This document shows, piece after piece, positions 24,408 to 33,750 of a DNA stretch of 64,000 nucleotides (positions within the stretch are counted from its first letter, which is position 1; the number at the start of each line of letters is the position of its first letter). This DNA is from Synergistaceae bacterium DZ-S4. Its GTDB lineage: Bacteria; Synergistota; Synergistia; Synergistales; Synergistaceae. The notes under the pieces are model-generated. The model had not been told where the DNA came from. It searched no databases and worked only from the letters and a program-made list of their open reading frames with translations. The DNA lies in contig JAPCWD010000003.1 of NCBI GenBank assembly GCA_025943965.1, positions 62,001 to 126,000 of the forward strand, given 5' to 3'. A program made the position numbers and the translations under genes.

Positions 24408-25910
24408 TTAAAGGCAGGCGGAAAGTGCATCCGCGGGGGATTGCAGCCTTTGGGCTGCGGAGAAGCAGATCGCGACGTATCTCAGCAACGATGCCTTCCA
24501 TTAACTTGCTTTTTCGTGTTGATTATCATTTATTTAACTTGCTTTTTCGTGCTGATTATTCTCTATCGAACTTGCCTTTTCGTGACAAAGGTGATATGGT
24601 GCGTTTATGCCAAGTAAATTCTCTGCGAGGAGTGAGACCTGTCATGACCGAGGAAAAGGATACTGTCGTCCTCAAACGAAAACTGTATGACCGTTTGTTG
24701 GAGTGGAAGAATAAGAGCAGAGGGACCAGCGCACTGATGATCAACGGTGCGAGACGAGTTGGAAAAAGCTTCCTCTGCCGGCAATTCGCTGAGAACGAGT
24801 ACGAGAGTTATATAATGATCGACTTTGGGAACGCACCGGTGGAGATCCTTGATTTGTTTAAATATGACAGCTCGAATCTGGACCTCTTTTTCGCGAAGCT
24901 TTCCGCCTTCTACTCGACATTGCTCCACAAAAGGTCGTCGGTCATTATATTTGACGAGGTGCAGCAGTATCCACGAGCAAGGCAGTTGATAAAATATCTC
25001 GTGGAGGATGGAAGATATGACTATATTGAAACAGGTTCTCTTATTCGCATCAGAAAGAATGTTCAGGACATTATAATACCGTCTGAGGAGGAACATGTTG
25101 AGATGTTTCCTCTGGATCTTGAGGAGTTCCTGTGGGCGCTGGGCGACTTTGCCACGATGCCGCTTGTCAGAAGCTGCTTCAATAACAGGACTCCTTTGGG
25201 GCAGGCCCTTCATCGCAAGGTGATGAACGATTTTCGCCAATACGTTATTGTCGGAGGAATGCCGCAGGCAGTGCTGGCATATCTCCGGAACAAGGAATTT
25301 GAGTCTGTTGACGCGGTAAAGAGACAAATAATAACTTTATACCGGAATGATGTTTCAAAGTTTGCCGCCGGGTATGAGAATAAAGTCATCGCTGTTTTTG
25401 ACGGTATCCCGGGACAGCTTTCAAAGAAGGAGAAAAAGTACAGGCTTTCGTCTATTTCCAAGGAGGCCCGCTTCAGGAATTTCGAGGATTCTTTCATATG
25501 GCTGCACGAGGCGATGATAGTAAATACCTCCCTGAACGCGACAGATCCGCATGTCGGCCTGGCGCTCAGCGCAGATAAAGCAACACAGAAGTGCTATATG
25601 GCCGATACCGGGCTTTTGATCACACTCGCGTTTATGGATAAGCCATTCGTGGAGAACGAGCTGTACAGGGCCGTTCTTTTTGACAGGCTGGAAATCAACG
25701 AGGGCATGATAATGGAGAACGTGGTCGCTCAAATGCTGCGAACTCGAGGCCACAAGCTCTATTTTTATTCGCGGAACGATCCAAATAACAGGGAGAACCA
25801 CATGGAGATAGATTTTCTGATAACCGAAGAGAGAAAGATAGCGCCGATAGAGGTCAAATCAGGCAAATACCGCTCTCACTCCTCGCTGGACAAGTTTAGG
25901 AAAAAATTTT
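24408..25910 (+). repeat. Near-perfect 1.5-kb duplication, copy 2
   Basis: The partner of 14651-16153 (offset 9757). Differences appear only outside this block. The three 33-bp direct repeats recur at 24503, 24536 and 24569. Confidence 0.85.
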
Positions 25911-26008
25911 CCAAGAGCCTCGGCAGTTCATATATCCTTTATACCAATGACGTAATGGTCAAGGACGGGATAGTCCATCTGCCGTTATATATGGCAATGC
26001 TGCTGTAA
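24644..26008 (+). CDS. AAA ATPase with DUF4143 domain, copy 2
   Basis: A 454 aa protein with the same sequence as the product at 14887: Walker A GARRVGKS at 35-42, Walker B Asp104-Glu105, and C-terminal D390...E403-x-K405. The last ~100 bp carry five synonymous changes relative to copy 1 (for example CTT/CTC, TCC/TCA, GTA/GTC and GGC/GGG). Selection has kept the protein, and recombination has erased differences elsewhere. The open frame extends upstream to 24425 through repeat sequence; ATG 24644 after GAGGAG is preferred. Confidence 0.85.
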   Translation: MTEEKDTVVLKRKLYDRLLEWKNKSRGTSALMINGARRVGKSFLCRQFAENEYESYIMIDFGNAPVEILDLFKYDSSNLDLFFAKLSAFYSTLLHKRSSVIIFDEVQQYPRARQLIKYLVEDGRYDYIETGSLIRIRKNVQDIIIPSEEEHVEMFPLDLEEFLWALGDFATMPLVRSCFNNRTPLGQALHRKVMNDFRQYVIVGGMPQAVLAYLRNKEFESVDAVKRQIITLYRNDVSKFAAGYENKVIAVFDGIPGQLSKKEKKYRLSSISKEARFRNFEDSFIWLHEAMIVNTSLNATDPHVGLALSADKATQKCYMADTGLLITLAFMDKPFVENELYRAVLFDRLEINEGMIMENVVAQMLRTRGHKLYFYSRNDPNNRENHMEIDFLITEERKIAPIEVKSGKYRSHSSLDKFRKKFSKSLGSSYILYTNDVMVKDGIVHLPLYMAMLL

Positions 26009-26091
26009 ATGACAGGTTGGCTACTGTTTGTAGATATTTTGTTCGTGTTTTAATACAACTGTTGAGCCCATTGCTCAGCAGCCTTTAAAAC

Positions 26092-26712
26092 TCATACCCT
26101 CTTCAGGACCGGAAGATTGATATCAAAATAGACTGAAATAATGCGTATAGAGAAGATCATTACAAGGGCCGCCTTCATTGCCGCTCTCTCTCCGATGATC
26201 GGATGCATGAACCACATGGATATTACTCCGGCAAACGCGGCCAATGCATATATGTCCCTCCGAAAAATGACAGGGACTCTCTGAGCCAGGATATCTCTCA
26301 ATATTCCTCCTCCGACAGCCGTGATCACAGCGACAAAAACAAACTGGACAAAAGTATAATTCTGATTGATCGCCTTAATTCCAGCGTCAACGGCAAAAAA
26401 GCTCAGGCCGATGGCATCGAGCACAACGAGGACCCAGCTGAAATAAAAGAGTCCTGGCAATATAAAGACGAATAGAACCGACAGCATCACAAGAGCGATA
26501 GTCGTGTAACTTGAAAAAAAGACTGGCACACCGACATCCATGATGACATCCCTCAGTATCCCGCCTCCGCATGCAGCAGTGAAGGCAAGAACGGATACTC
26601 CGAAGAGATCCATCTTTTTCTGCATTGCCGTGAATGCACCGATAATGGCGAAGCTGATGACCCCGATATATTCGAGGATGCTTATTATTCCGATCTGGAA
26701 AGAGAACAACAA
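26092..26712 (-). CDS. TRIC-type cation channel family protein (UPF0126)
   Basis: A 206 aa integral membrane protein with about seven hydrophobic segments and an internal duplication: GGGILRDVI and GGGILRDIL mark the two UPF0126/TRIC repeats. Prokaryotic relatives are homotrimeric monovalent cation channels. The start is TTG 26712, because AAGGAGG stands five bases before it. The longer open frame to 26838 runs through a GCCGG...CCGGC repeat and is not credible as protein. Downstream of the stop is a TGAGC/GCTCA hairpin without a clear T-run. Confidence 0.85.
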   Translation of the reverse strand: MLFSFQIGIISILEYIGVISFAIIGAFTAMQKKMDLFGVSVLAFTAACGGGILRDVIMDVGVPVFFSSYTTIALVMLSVLFVFILPGLFYFSWVLVVLDAIGLSFFAVDAGIKAINQNYTFVQFVFVAVITAVGGGILRDILAQRVPVIFRRDIYALAAFAGVISMWFMHPIIGERAAMKAALVMIFSIRIISVYFDINLPVLKRV

Positions 26713-26842
26713 AAGGGCCTCCTTTTTTAAGGGCAGCCGGAAGAACACCGGCGGCGAGCAATCGGCGAGCATTTGTAAAATCAAAACCTTTAAGAAAAAA
26801 CCTCTTAGGATCCCTTTATGAAAAATAACTCTGGCCAAACGC

Positions 26843-26872
26843 TGCGGGGACGGAAGGATATCCGTCCCCGCA
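26843..26872 (-). terminator. Hairpin after antiporter gene
   Basis: Perfect 12-bp stem (TGCGGGGACGGA / TCCGTCCCCGCA) with a 6-base loop, starting 13 bp beyond the antiporter stop. The following T-run on the minus strand is weak. Confidence 0.6.
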
Positions 26873-26884
26873 GATATTTATTAC

Positions 26885-28351
26885 TTACTTGCTGTACTGA
26901 GCGGCCTGGCTCTTCAGATAAACATCGGGCTCTGAAGGGATCTTGAAGAGCGGAATGTATCTGTCAAATCCTGTAAAGGTAAGCAGCAGCATAGATCCAA
27001 CCGCGATCCATGAGAAATAGTTATGGCTGATTATGTCTCCGGCCGTCAGACCTGCCGCGAGCGGGTATACGGAAGCGCTTATGCCGAGGAAGAATCCCAT
27101 ATAGCAGTGCCAAGGAATGAGCTGTGAACCAAGCACTCCCATTGCATCCGAATATGTAGCATTTCTCAGTGCAAGCGTGTACATGTCCTCTTTGCTTCCC
27201 TCTACGCTTGATTCTGTCATGTTCTTGATGATGGGGCCGATAGTGACTATCTGCGCCATCTCGTCTGCAAGCGCGGCATTTCCGATAAGACATATCACGG
27301 CGTTGGAGAACATAAGGTGTCTCACCTTGCGGACCATTTTTAGGACAACGACCGCGATCGGATCGAACGCATCCATCTTTCTCATAACGCCGCCAAAAGC
27401 TCCGACCCAAAGCATCATCGCTATCGACCAGCTTCCCGCATCTGAGAAACCTGTATAGACAAGGTCAAGGAATTCAGTAACACTGGTAACTGTTCCTGCC
27501 GCAAGTCCGAAGATAAGGCAGGAGATGATCCCCGAGCCAAGACAGGTAAGTGTGCTGTAGCCCTTTACAGCCGTGCCTATGACTATTATGAGCGGTATTA
27601 CCATATAAGTGGGAACTCCGCTCTGGACAAGTTTGAGCAATGTTACGGCCGACGGACGCTCTTCTTCAAGCACGGTCCAGACTTCTGACGGTATCTGTGC
27701 TATTGCGTCAGCTGCCTGGGCAGTTGTGTTCGGAAGTCCCATAAATGAGCTGACTGCATAAAAGACGACGGCTCCGACAGTAAGGCAGAGCAGGGACCAT
27801 ACACCCTGGTGACGCACCCTCTTGATGATCTCAACTTCCTGTATACCCGAACTGACTATCGTTGTGTCCGAGATAAGGCCGATATTGTCGCCAAAACATG
27901 AACCGCCGGCAATTGCTCCTATGGTAAGCGCAATGTTGCCCCCGACTATATGGTTAAGCCAGAGGAAGATCGGAGCGCATGCTGCGAATGTTCCCCATGA
28001 CGTACCTGTAGCGGTTGAAAGGACTGCTGTAAGGAGAAGCGCAACAACAGCGATCGTCTTCGCGCTGAGTCCCGCTGCCAGCGACATGTTGATGACAGAA
28101 GCAGCTACTCCCGTACCCATAAAGCATTCCGCTACGGCATAGGCAGCCTGGAGTATCAGGAAGACAATAAGGAAGTGTTTCAGGTTGTCCAGAGCAGCGT
28201 CAAGAAGTTCGTTGAACTTGTAGCGGTCAACTGCCATCGCAACGATCACTGCGTACATGAAGGAGAGGGGAGCGGCAAGCAGGATATCCATCCCGGAAAG
28301 CATCAGTCCGGCTATTACGGCTATCGGCGTTAATTTTATCAAAGCTTTCAT
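26885..28351 (-). CDS. NhaC-family Na+/H+ (or amino-acid-linked) antiporter
   Basis: A 488 aa membrane protein with about 11-12 hydrophobic segments, starting MKALIKLTPIAVIAGLMLSG. Family marks include TGTSWGTFAA and GGSCFGDNIGLISDTTI, the substrate-site region of the NhaC/ion-transporter superfamily, and a second-half AALADEMAQIVTIGPI. Members swap Na+ for H+ or exchange organic substrates. An upstream in-frame start at 28420 is rejected; AAGGAGG lies 8 bases before ATG 28351. It follows the SDR gene by 167 bp and may be the last gene of the gcvP-like operon, which suggests a link to uptake or pH balance for that pathway. Confidence 0.8.
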   Translation of the reverse strand: MKALIKLTPIAVIAGLMLSGMDILLAAPLSFMYAVIVAMAVDRYKFNELLDAALDNLKHFLIVFLILQAAYAVAECFMGTGVAASVINMSLAAGLSAKTIAVVALLLTAVLSTATGTSWGTFAACAPIFLWLNHIVGGNIALTIGAIAGGSCFGDNIGLISDTTIVSSGIQEVEIIKRVRHQGVWSLLCLTVGAVVFYAVSSFMGLPNTTAQAADAIAQIPSEVWTVLEEERPSAVTLLKLVQSGVPTYMVIPLIIVIGTAVKGYSTLTCLGSGIISCLIFGLAAGTVTSVTEFLDLVYTGFSDAGSWSIAMMLWVGAFGGVMRKMDAFDPIAVVVLKMVRKVRHLMFSNAVICLIGNAALADEMAQIVTIGPIIKNMTESSVEGSKEDMYTLALRNATYSDAMGVLGSQLIPWHCYMGFFLGISASVYPLAAGLTAGDIISHNYFSWIAVGSMLLLTFTGFDRYIPLFKIPSEPDVYLKSQAAQYSK

Positions 28352-28518
28352 TTTAATTTGCCTCCTTTTTAATGAATAAAGAAATATCAGAATACACTGT
28401 ATACTACACAAGAATTGCACAATACGGACTTGCAGCAGAAAGATATGTTTTTTTCTATCTCTGAGGCATCATCCTCTTTCTTGAATGTTTTGAAGAACCG
28501 TGCCTGGGGCGGTGATCA

Positions 28519-29271
28519 TCAATAAAGTCCGGCCGTCTCTCCCCCATCGATCCTGATATCAGCGCCGGTTATGTATTTCGCGTCGTCGGAAGCAAGGAAT
28601 GCATAGAGAGCTCCTATCTCTTCCGGTTCCGCATGACGCTTCATCGGGATGTCCTCGTTCACCTTTGCGAGCATCTCGGCTGTATACTCGGCCCTCTGCA
28701 TCGGAGTCAGGACATATCCGGGGCAGACGCAGTTGACCCTCACGTCGGGGGCAAGCTCGAGAGCCATGCTCTTTGTGAGCAGGATGACCCCGGCCTTGGA
28801 GGCGTTGTAGTCCGTGTACCAGCGGTGCCCCTCCGTCCCGTTGGTAGAGGCGGTCATAAGGATGACCCCGCTCTTCTGCGCCTTCATCCTTCTGGCCGCT
28901 TCACGCGAACAGAGGAACATGCCGTTCAGGTTGATGTTGATGACCTTCTGCCACTGTTCATAGGAGATGTCAACGAAATCTTTCCTGATGCTTATGCCGG
29001 CATTGGATACAAGGACATCGATGCCGCCAAGCTCGCTGTCCATCTTATTAAAAACTGAGAGGACATCCTCTTCCCTGCTAACATCGCATACGCCGGAACC
29101 CGCAAATAAAGGGTTGTCTCCCATCGCTTTTGCAAGAGCATCCCTGTTGCAGTCAATAATAAAGACCTTCGCGCCTTCAGCGGCGAACCTTTGTGCCGTG
29201 GCCAGGCCGATCCCGCTCGCGGCGCCTGTCACCATTACCCTCTTGCCTTTCAGTTCATAGTACTTTCCCAT
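28519..29271 (-). CDS. SDR-family NAD(P)-dependent oxidoreductase
   Basis: A 250 aa classical short-chain dehydrogenase. N-terminal TGAASGIG nucleotide-binding loop, NAGISI in the fourth strand, catalytic Ser in ILMTASTNG, catalytic Tyr and Lys in YTDYNASKAG, and the C-terminal GADIRIDGGE. Ser replaced by Asp-Thr context (TDYN) does not break the Y-x3-K motif. ATG 29271 is preceded by AAAAGGGGG. It resembles sugar/alcohol and 3-oxoacyl-type reductases; substrate unknown. It lies between the kinase-like gene and the antiporter in one minus-strand run. Confidence 0.85.
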   Translation of the reverse strand: MGKYYELKGKRVMVTGAASGIGLATAQRFAAEGAKVFIIDCNRDALAKAMGDNPLFAGSGVCDVSREEDVLSVFNKMDSELGGIDVLVSNAGISIRKDFVDISYEQWQKVININLNGMFLCSREAARRMKAQKSGVILMTASTNGTEGHRWYTDYNASKAGVILLTKSMALELAPDVRVNCVCPGYVLTPMQRAEYTAEMLAKVNEDIPMKRHAEPEEIGALYAFLASDDAKYITGADIRIDGGETAGLY

Positions 29272-29326
29272 CAAACGACCCCCTTTTACATTATATTTAA
29301 CTTCATATATCTTGAGAAATCGGATC

Positions 29327-30442
29327 TTATTCCACTCTTGCCATAATCTTTTTGCCGAAGCCTGTAATTACAGGGAAGTAGCCCTTCAGTTCCTCGTCCA
29401 GTACGGGATCTCCCGTATCTGCTATAAGGGACTTTCCGAAAAGGGCAGACATCTTTGAAGCGTTGGCGATGACCATTATGTTTTCTCTTGGGATCATCCT
29501 TATTACGTCAGGGCTGAGCTGCTGGTTGCCCCTTCCGAATATATGGCCCTGTCCCCCGATGACTGTTATTACAAGATGGCGTTTTTCTTTTTCAAAACCT
29601 GAAAGTGCGCCTCTGATCTCCTTCTCTGTCATGTCTTTTCCTGCAATTGCCCTGTTTACTGCAGCATCCACTCCAAGCAGCGTGCCCTCTGCGTTAAGGT
29701 TCTCTTTTATCGAGTATGTAGTGCTTCCCGACCCTATCAGATATATTTCATCTTCGCGCATGTTTTTGATCACATAGGCTGCGATATCAAGCCTTTCCGA
29801 ATCATCAGAGGACAGGCTTCCTGATTTCCTGTCCTGCATGAACTCCCTGTCATCCGGGACTTTCATATATCCATAAAGCTGTGCTCTGACTATGTTGTTT
29901 CGGAAAGCATCCTCATCAAGGTCCATTACCTCCGCAAGAACGAATCTGTTGACCTTGCCCTGAAGAATATTCTTTACCATCATGCCGGCATCCTTCGGCC
30001 TTTTGGCGTAGACGGCCGAATGTATCTTCACTCCTGCAGGTATGCCTATCACCGGAACGGTCTCTCCGACCACAGAGCATATGTCACGTGCAGTTCCGTC
30101 ACCGCCTGCAAAAACTATTACTTCGGCCCCTGCTTCAAGCATGAGGGATACTGCTCTTTTAGTATCATCAGCGGTCGTTTTTTGTATGGGATCAAATACT
30201 ATCTCAGGTTTTAAACCGTTTTCAGAGAGAATCTTTCCCCCCATCTCGCCCGCAGGAGCATATAAATGATGATCTGAAGCGGCTTCCCTGAATATGGCAA
30301 GAGCGGACCAAGCACGCTTTTCAGCCTCCGGGACCGCACCAAGCTCAATGGCCCGACGGAGAATATCTTCTCCGTCGATGCCTTTGAGAGCAACTTTTCC
30401 TCCCATTCCTGCAACAGGGTTGATGAGGAAGCCGATCTTCAT
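29327..30442 (-). CDS. ATP-NAD kinase-like protein (AcoX type)
   Basis: A 371 aa protein. FLINPVAGMGGKV at the N-terminus and FAGGDGTARDI mark the NAD/diacylglycerol kinase-fold nucleotide site; GDG is the characteristic motif. Length and the PAGVKIHSAV segment match the AcoX-like branch rather than housekeeping NadK (about 280 aa). AcoX-like genes ride in catabolic operons beside dehydrogenases, with unproven function, perhaps local NADP supply. The stop of gcvPB and the ATG here are separated by one base, so translation is coupled. An SDR follows. Confidence 0.8.
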   Translation of the reverse strand: MKIGFLINPVAGMGGKVALKGIDGEDILRRAIELGAVPEAEKRAWSALAIFREAASDHHLYAPAGEMGGKILSENGLKPEIVFDPIQKTTADDTKRAVSLMLEAGAEVIVFAGGDGTARDICSVVGETVPVIGIPAGVKIHSAVYAKRPKDAGMMVKNILQGKVNRFVLAEVMDLDEDAFRNNIVRAQLYGYMKVPDDREFMQDRKSGSLSSDDSERLDIAAYVIKNMREDEIYLIGSGSTTYSIKENLNAEGTLLGVDAAVNRAIAGKDMTEKEIRGALSGFEKEKRHLVITVIGGQGHIFGRGNQQLSPDVIRMIPRENIMVIANASKMSALFGKSLIADTGDPVLDEELKGYFPVITGFGKKIMARVE

Positions 30443-30443
30443 C

Positions 30444-32009
30444 TTACTTGGGCTCGAAGTAACCCTTGAACTTCCTGTTGTAAGAGCGCCAGGTTATTGA
30501 ATATTTCGCCGGATCGTCGAAGTAGTCGTGGTCAATGTGGTGTACCGTGCTGTCTGACGGCGCGTGTCTGACCGCTTCGGGTTCCTCGTAACACATCCTG
30601 GATATCTCTTCAAGGACTGCGCAGTAGTCGTCGATGTCCTTTTTGGAATAGGATTCGCTTGGCTCGATCGTGAAGGGTTCCGGGATGACGAACGGCTCAT
30701 GGCTGGACCAGTAGTGGGTCCCGAAATCCGCTATGCAGCGCTGTACGTCCGCGGTCCCGAAACCCGTATCCTCCTTGAGTTTCTCCCAGCTGTAACGGAC
30801 CTGCTCTATGCGGGAGGGATGGTTCGGGAAGCTCATCGAAGCCCCCTTTATGGCAAGGATCTTCTTCATGCAGTAGTTGTTGTTCAGGATCGCGACCCGT
30901 GAGACTTCCTCAAGGCCTTTGGCACCAAGGGTCATTATCCACGAATAGGCCTTCAGCACGACAGGAATGACGCCCCAGAAGGATTTTATCTTCCCGCATG
31001 ATTTGGGCAGATCGAAGTCGAGGTAGTATCCCTTTTCAGGAGAGTACTCAACAAGCGGGACGGGCATGTAGGGACGGAGCTCTTTCCTGGCCGCCACCAT
31101 CCCGGTCGCAGGGCCGCCGCATCCGTGGGGGGCCGAGAAGGTCTTGTGGAGATTGAAGAACGACATGTCAAAGTCTGCTTCCGCAGTCCTTGTGATCCCC
31201 AGCAGACCGTTCGCGTTGGCCTGGTCATAACAGCAGAGGACTCCCTTTTCATGGGCAAGTCTTGTGAACTCTTTTATCCTGACGTTGAAAATGCCGGTGT
31301 CTTCGGGGTTGGTGAAGAAGATAGCGGCCGTCCTGTCCGAAAGGGCTGCTTTGAAGGCCTCGATATCGGGATATCCATTAGAATCGGGCTGTATGATAGT
31401 CACCTTGTATCCCTTGACTATCGGTACAGCTGCGTCTGCCGGGTGTGAAAAGAGGGTAGTTATCACTTCATCGCGTTTCGCCTCTTCACCCCTGTCACGC
31501 CAGTATGCCCTAACGACCGAAGCAAGAGCCAGCACTCCGTGGGACCCGCCGCCGGGCTGGACACTGAATACGTCAAGTCCGGAGATCGACTTAAAAAGCT
31601 CTCCCGTTTTGTACATGATCTCAAGTATGCCCTGAGCTGTCTTTGCAGGCTGAAGCGGATGCATGTGCAGCATCTTGGGTGATCCGGCAAGACGTTCGTG
31701 TACCTTGGGGCTGTACTTCATCGTGCACGTTCCCTGGCCTATGTCGATGTTTCCGTCAACTCCGATATTCCCCTGCGATAGGTGGTTATAGTGCCTAACA
31801 AGCTGAAGCTGGGCGATCTCGGGAAGATTTGCCATATCCTCCCTTACCATTCCTTTGGGAAGCGTCCCAAGGACATCTTCTTTTGAAACGCAGTCGCAGC
31901 ACGGCCCCGGAACAAGAACTGCACGCTGTCCGGGTTCGCTGAGTTCGTATATTATCGGTTCGTTCCACCTTGCCTGGCGGAATCTTTTCATTCTGGTCAA
32001 GCTGTCCAT
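30444..32009 (-). CDS. gcvPB: Glycine dehydrogenase (decarboxylating)-like subunit 2
   Basis: A 521 aa PLP enzyme of the P-protein beta class. Lys289 in FFNLHKTFSAPHGCGG is the Schiff-base lysine, with the Gly-rich HG-GGP segment after it. PGGGSHGVLAL and CYDQANANG are further family motifs. With GcvPA it would decarboxylate glycine and pass aminomethyl to an H-protein. No gcvH or gcvT is near. Several motifs are altered from the usual sequence (HGCGGPATG instead of HGGGGPGSG), so a different amino acid substrate is possible. GcvPA ends 13 bp upstream. Confidence 0.85.
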   Translation of the reverse strand: MDSLTRMKRFRQARWNEPIIYELSEPGQRAVLVPGPCCDCVSKEDVLGTLPKGMVREDMANLPEIAQLQLVRHYNHLSQGNIGVDGNIDIGQGTCTMKYSPKVHERLAGSPKMLHMHPLQPAKTAQGILEIMYKTGELFKSISGLDVFSVQPGGGSHGVLALASVVRAYWRDRGEEAKRDEVITTLFSHPADAAVPIVKGYKVTIIQPDSNGYPDIEAFKAALSDRTAAIFFTNPEDTGIFNVRIKEFTRLAHEKGVLCCYDQANANGLLGITRTAEADFDMSFFNLHKTFSAPHGCGGPATGMVAARKELRPYMPVPLVEYSPEKGYYLDFDLPKSCGKIKSFWGVIPVVLKAYSWIMTLGAKGLEEVSRVAILNNNYCMKKILAIKGASMSFPNHPSRIEQVRYSWEKLKEDTGFGTADVQRCIADFGTHYWSSHEPFVIPEPFTIEPSESYSKKDIDDYCAVLEEISRMCYEEPEAVRHAPSDSTVHHIDHDYFDDPAKYSITWRSYNRKFKGYFEPK

Positions 32010-32022
32010 CAGTGGTCCCTCC

Positions 32023-33408
32023 TTATTCCAGTATCCCGTTCAGCGCATCCGCGACGGCCCTGATGTCTTCCATCGAAGTCTGCTCCGTAACGCAGAGAAG
32101 AGCGCATCCTTCAAGTTCCGGGAAGGACCTGCCGAGGTCATAACCGCCAAGGATGCCCTTTTCAAGAAGTTTTTCGTTTATCTCGCAAACTTTCCTGCCG
32201 GTGCCGCTGAAATCAACGACTACCTCCTGGAAGGGTGTTCCCGAGAAGCGGTCGAGTTTTATACCCCTGACCTTTCCAAGAACTTTTTTCAGGCATATCT
32301 GGCGCTGCAATACGGCCTCCCCCAGCTCTTTCATGCCCTGAGGGCCCATAGAAGCAAGATAGACGCCGGCTGCTATGCCCCAGAGGGCTGAGTGTGTGCC
32401 GACAAATTCCTTGGCGCTGTCCCTGTTTGCAAAGGAGGTACGCTCCCAAAGGACATCGCCGAAACCCCACTCGCCTTCGCTCGTGGGTGCTATCCCAAAG
32501 AGCCTCGAGGGATATTCCTCTATGATCTCGGGTTTTTCGTTCGTTGCGACAAAACCTGCGACTCCGCCCCCGTAGTTCATGTGGATGCCGAGAGGCTGGA
32601 TATCACCGCAGGCTATGTCTGCCCCGTAGCGGCTCGGAGGTGTGAGCACACCGAGTGTGGAGGGCTCCACATATGCGATCATCATTGCTCCCGCCTTATG
32701 CGCCATATCAGCGATCTCCTGGGCCTTTTCCTCTATGATCCCAAAGAAATTGGGGTTCATGATGAGTACTGCCGCTGCCTTGTCCGTAAGCTTCGCCTTC
32801 AGGCTGTCGAGGCAGATGCGTCCTGTTTTCGCGTTGTAGTCAACATAGGAGATCTTCACATCCGGCTGCAGATAAGTCTCGACTACCTTAAGCACATCTG
32901 GGTTGAGGTTCCTCGGGATGAGTACCTCTTTTCTCTTAGTTATCCTTGTTGCCATCCTGAGTGCTGTGCCACATGCCTGGCTTCCGTCGTAGTTCGGGAC
33001 GTTGCAGACGTCAAAATCAAGCAGCTCAGCCATCATTGACTGATATTCAAAGAGTGCGTGGAAACGGCCGTGATCCTCATAAGGCTCACCGGCATAAGCC
33101 GTCAGGAACTCGGACCTGTTGATGACCTCATCGACGACTGCCGGCACATAACGGTTGTAGCAGCCTGCTCCAAGGAAACAGCGAAGCTCTTCCGCCGTCT
33201 TGTTTTTGTTCATGATCCCGCTCACATGCCTGTAAAGACCAGCTTCGTCACCGTAAGGCTCAGGAAGCTCCATCGGCTCCTTCATCCGGACCTCTTCCGG
33301 AATATCCGCGATAAGATCCTCGATCGCTCCGACCCCGATAAACTTCAGCATCTCCTCCTGTACCTCAGGCAAAGAGTTCGGAATATACGGGTAAACCCTC
33401 TTCCCCAT
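32023..33408 (-). CDS. gcvPA: Glycine dehydrogenase (decarboxylating)-like subunit 1
   Basis: A 461 aa P-protein alpha-type subunit: YPYIPNSLPEVQEEML at the start, FLGAGCYNRYVPAVVDEVINR, ALFEYQSMMAELLDFDVCN, then a long PLP-fold. The stretch after DVCNVPNYDG is SQACGTALRMA, where ordinary GcvPA has an S/A-E-A-A pattern (EGTASAEAALMA-like), so this is a diverged member. ATG 33408 is chosen over an upstream 33429 start because the family begins at MGKRVYP-like residues. First gene of a minus-strand operon: gcvPA-gcvPB-AcoX-like-SDR-antiporter. Confidence 0.82.
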   Translation of the reverse strand: MGKRVYPYIPNSLPEVQEEMLKFIGVGAIEDLIADIPEEVRMKEPMELPEPYGDEAGLYRHVSGIMNKNKTAEELRCFLGAGCYNRYVPAVVDEVINRSEFLTAYAGEPYEDHGRFHALFEYQSMMAELLDFDVCNVPNYDGSQACGTALRMATRITKRKEVLIPRNLNPDVLKVVETYLQPDVKISYVDYNAKTGRICLDSLKAKLTDKAAAVLIMNPNFFGIIEEKAQEIADMAHKAGAMMIAYVEPSTLGVLTPPSRYGADIACGDIQPLGIHMNYGGGVAGFVATNEKPEIIEEYPSRLFGIAPTSEGEWGFGDVLWERTSFANRDSAKEFVGTHSALWGIAAGVYLASMGPQGMKELGEAVLQRQICLKKVLGKVRGIKLDRFSGTPFQEVVVDFSGTGRKVCEINEKLLEKGILGGYDLGRSFPELEGCALLCVTEQTSMEDIRAVADALNGILE

Positions 33409-33429
33409 AAAAATTACCCCCCAAATCAA

Positions 33430-33489
33430 AAATATTTAAAAAATCTTCCCAATTTTTAATATTTTTTATGTTTCCCCAACCCCGCCGGT
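33430..33489 (-). other. A+T-rich upstream region of gcvPA
   Basis: About 60 bp of A/T-rich DNA between gcvPA and the palindromes, where the promoter should lie. I see no riboswitch; the tandem aptamers of glycine riboswitches are absent. Confidence 0.4.
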
Positions 33490-33618
33490 AAAACGGCGAT
33501 TAGATGGGGCAGATGCGATGTGGCTGGTTGGCGCCCATACCGGAGGCGTATATCTGATACGTCGAGGATCGAACGCCAGCCTGCCACGAAGTAGATGCCC
33601 CATATATTCGCCGTTTAA
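33490..33618. repeat. Long imperfect palindrome, unit 1 (GGCGTAT...ATACGTCG family)
   Basis: Outer arms AAAACGGCGATTA and ATTCGCCGTTTT, inner arms TGGGGCA / TGCCCCA and TGGTTGGCG / CGCCAGCCTGCCA, and the core GGAGGCGTATATCTGATACG then TCGAGG. The ~125-bp unit would fold into one long hairpin. Confidence 0.8.
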
Positions 33619-33619
33619 C

Positions 33620-33750
33620 CAAAACGGCGATTAGACGTGCCAGATACGAAGTGATTGGTCGGCGTTCGCACCGGAGGCGTATATCTGATACGTCGAGGAT
33701 CGAACGCCGGCCGGTCACAAAGTAGATGGCGCGTATAATCGCCGTTTTAA
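33620..33750. repeat. Long imperfect palindrome, unit 2
   Basis: Same design as unit 1, with compensating changes: GTGCCA pairs with TGGCGCG, and TTGGTCGGCGTTC with GAACGCCGGCCGGTC. The core GGCGTATATCTGATACGTCG is unchanged. The last bases abut the SDR stop codon. Confidence 0.8.

Noticed and set aside
26712..26838. Longer N-terminus for the TRIC-type gene
   Set aside because: The extra 42 codons read through a GCCGG...CCGGC repeat, whereas TTG 26712 has an ideal ribosome-binding site.
32392..33039. Plus-strand open frame of 215 codons opposite gcvPA
   Set aside because: Antisense of a well-conserved enzyme gene; no ribosome-binding site or family resemblance.
33430..33750. Glycine riboswitch before gcvPA
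   Set aside because: No tandem aptamer pattern; the region is occupied by long palindromes.
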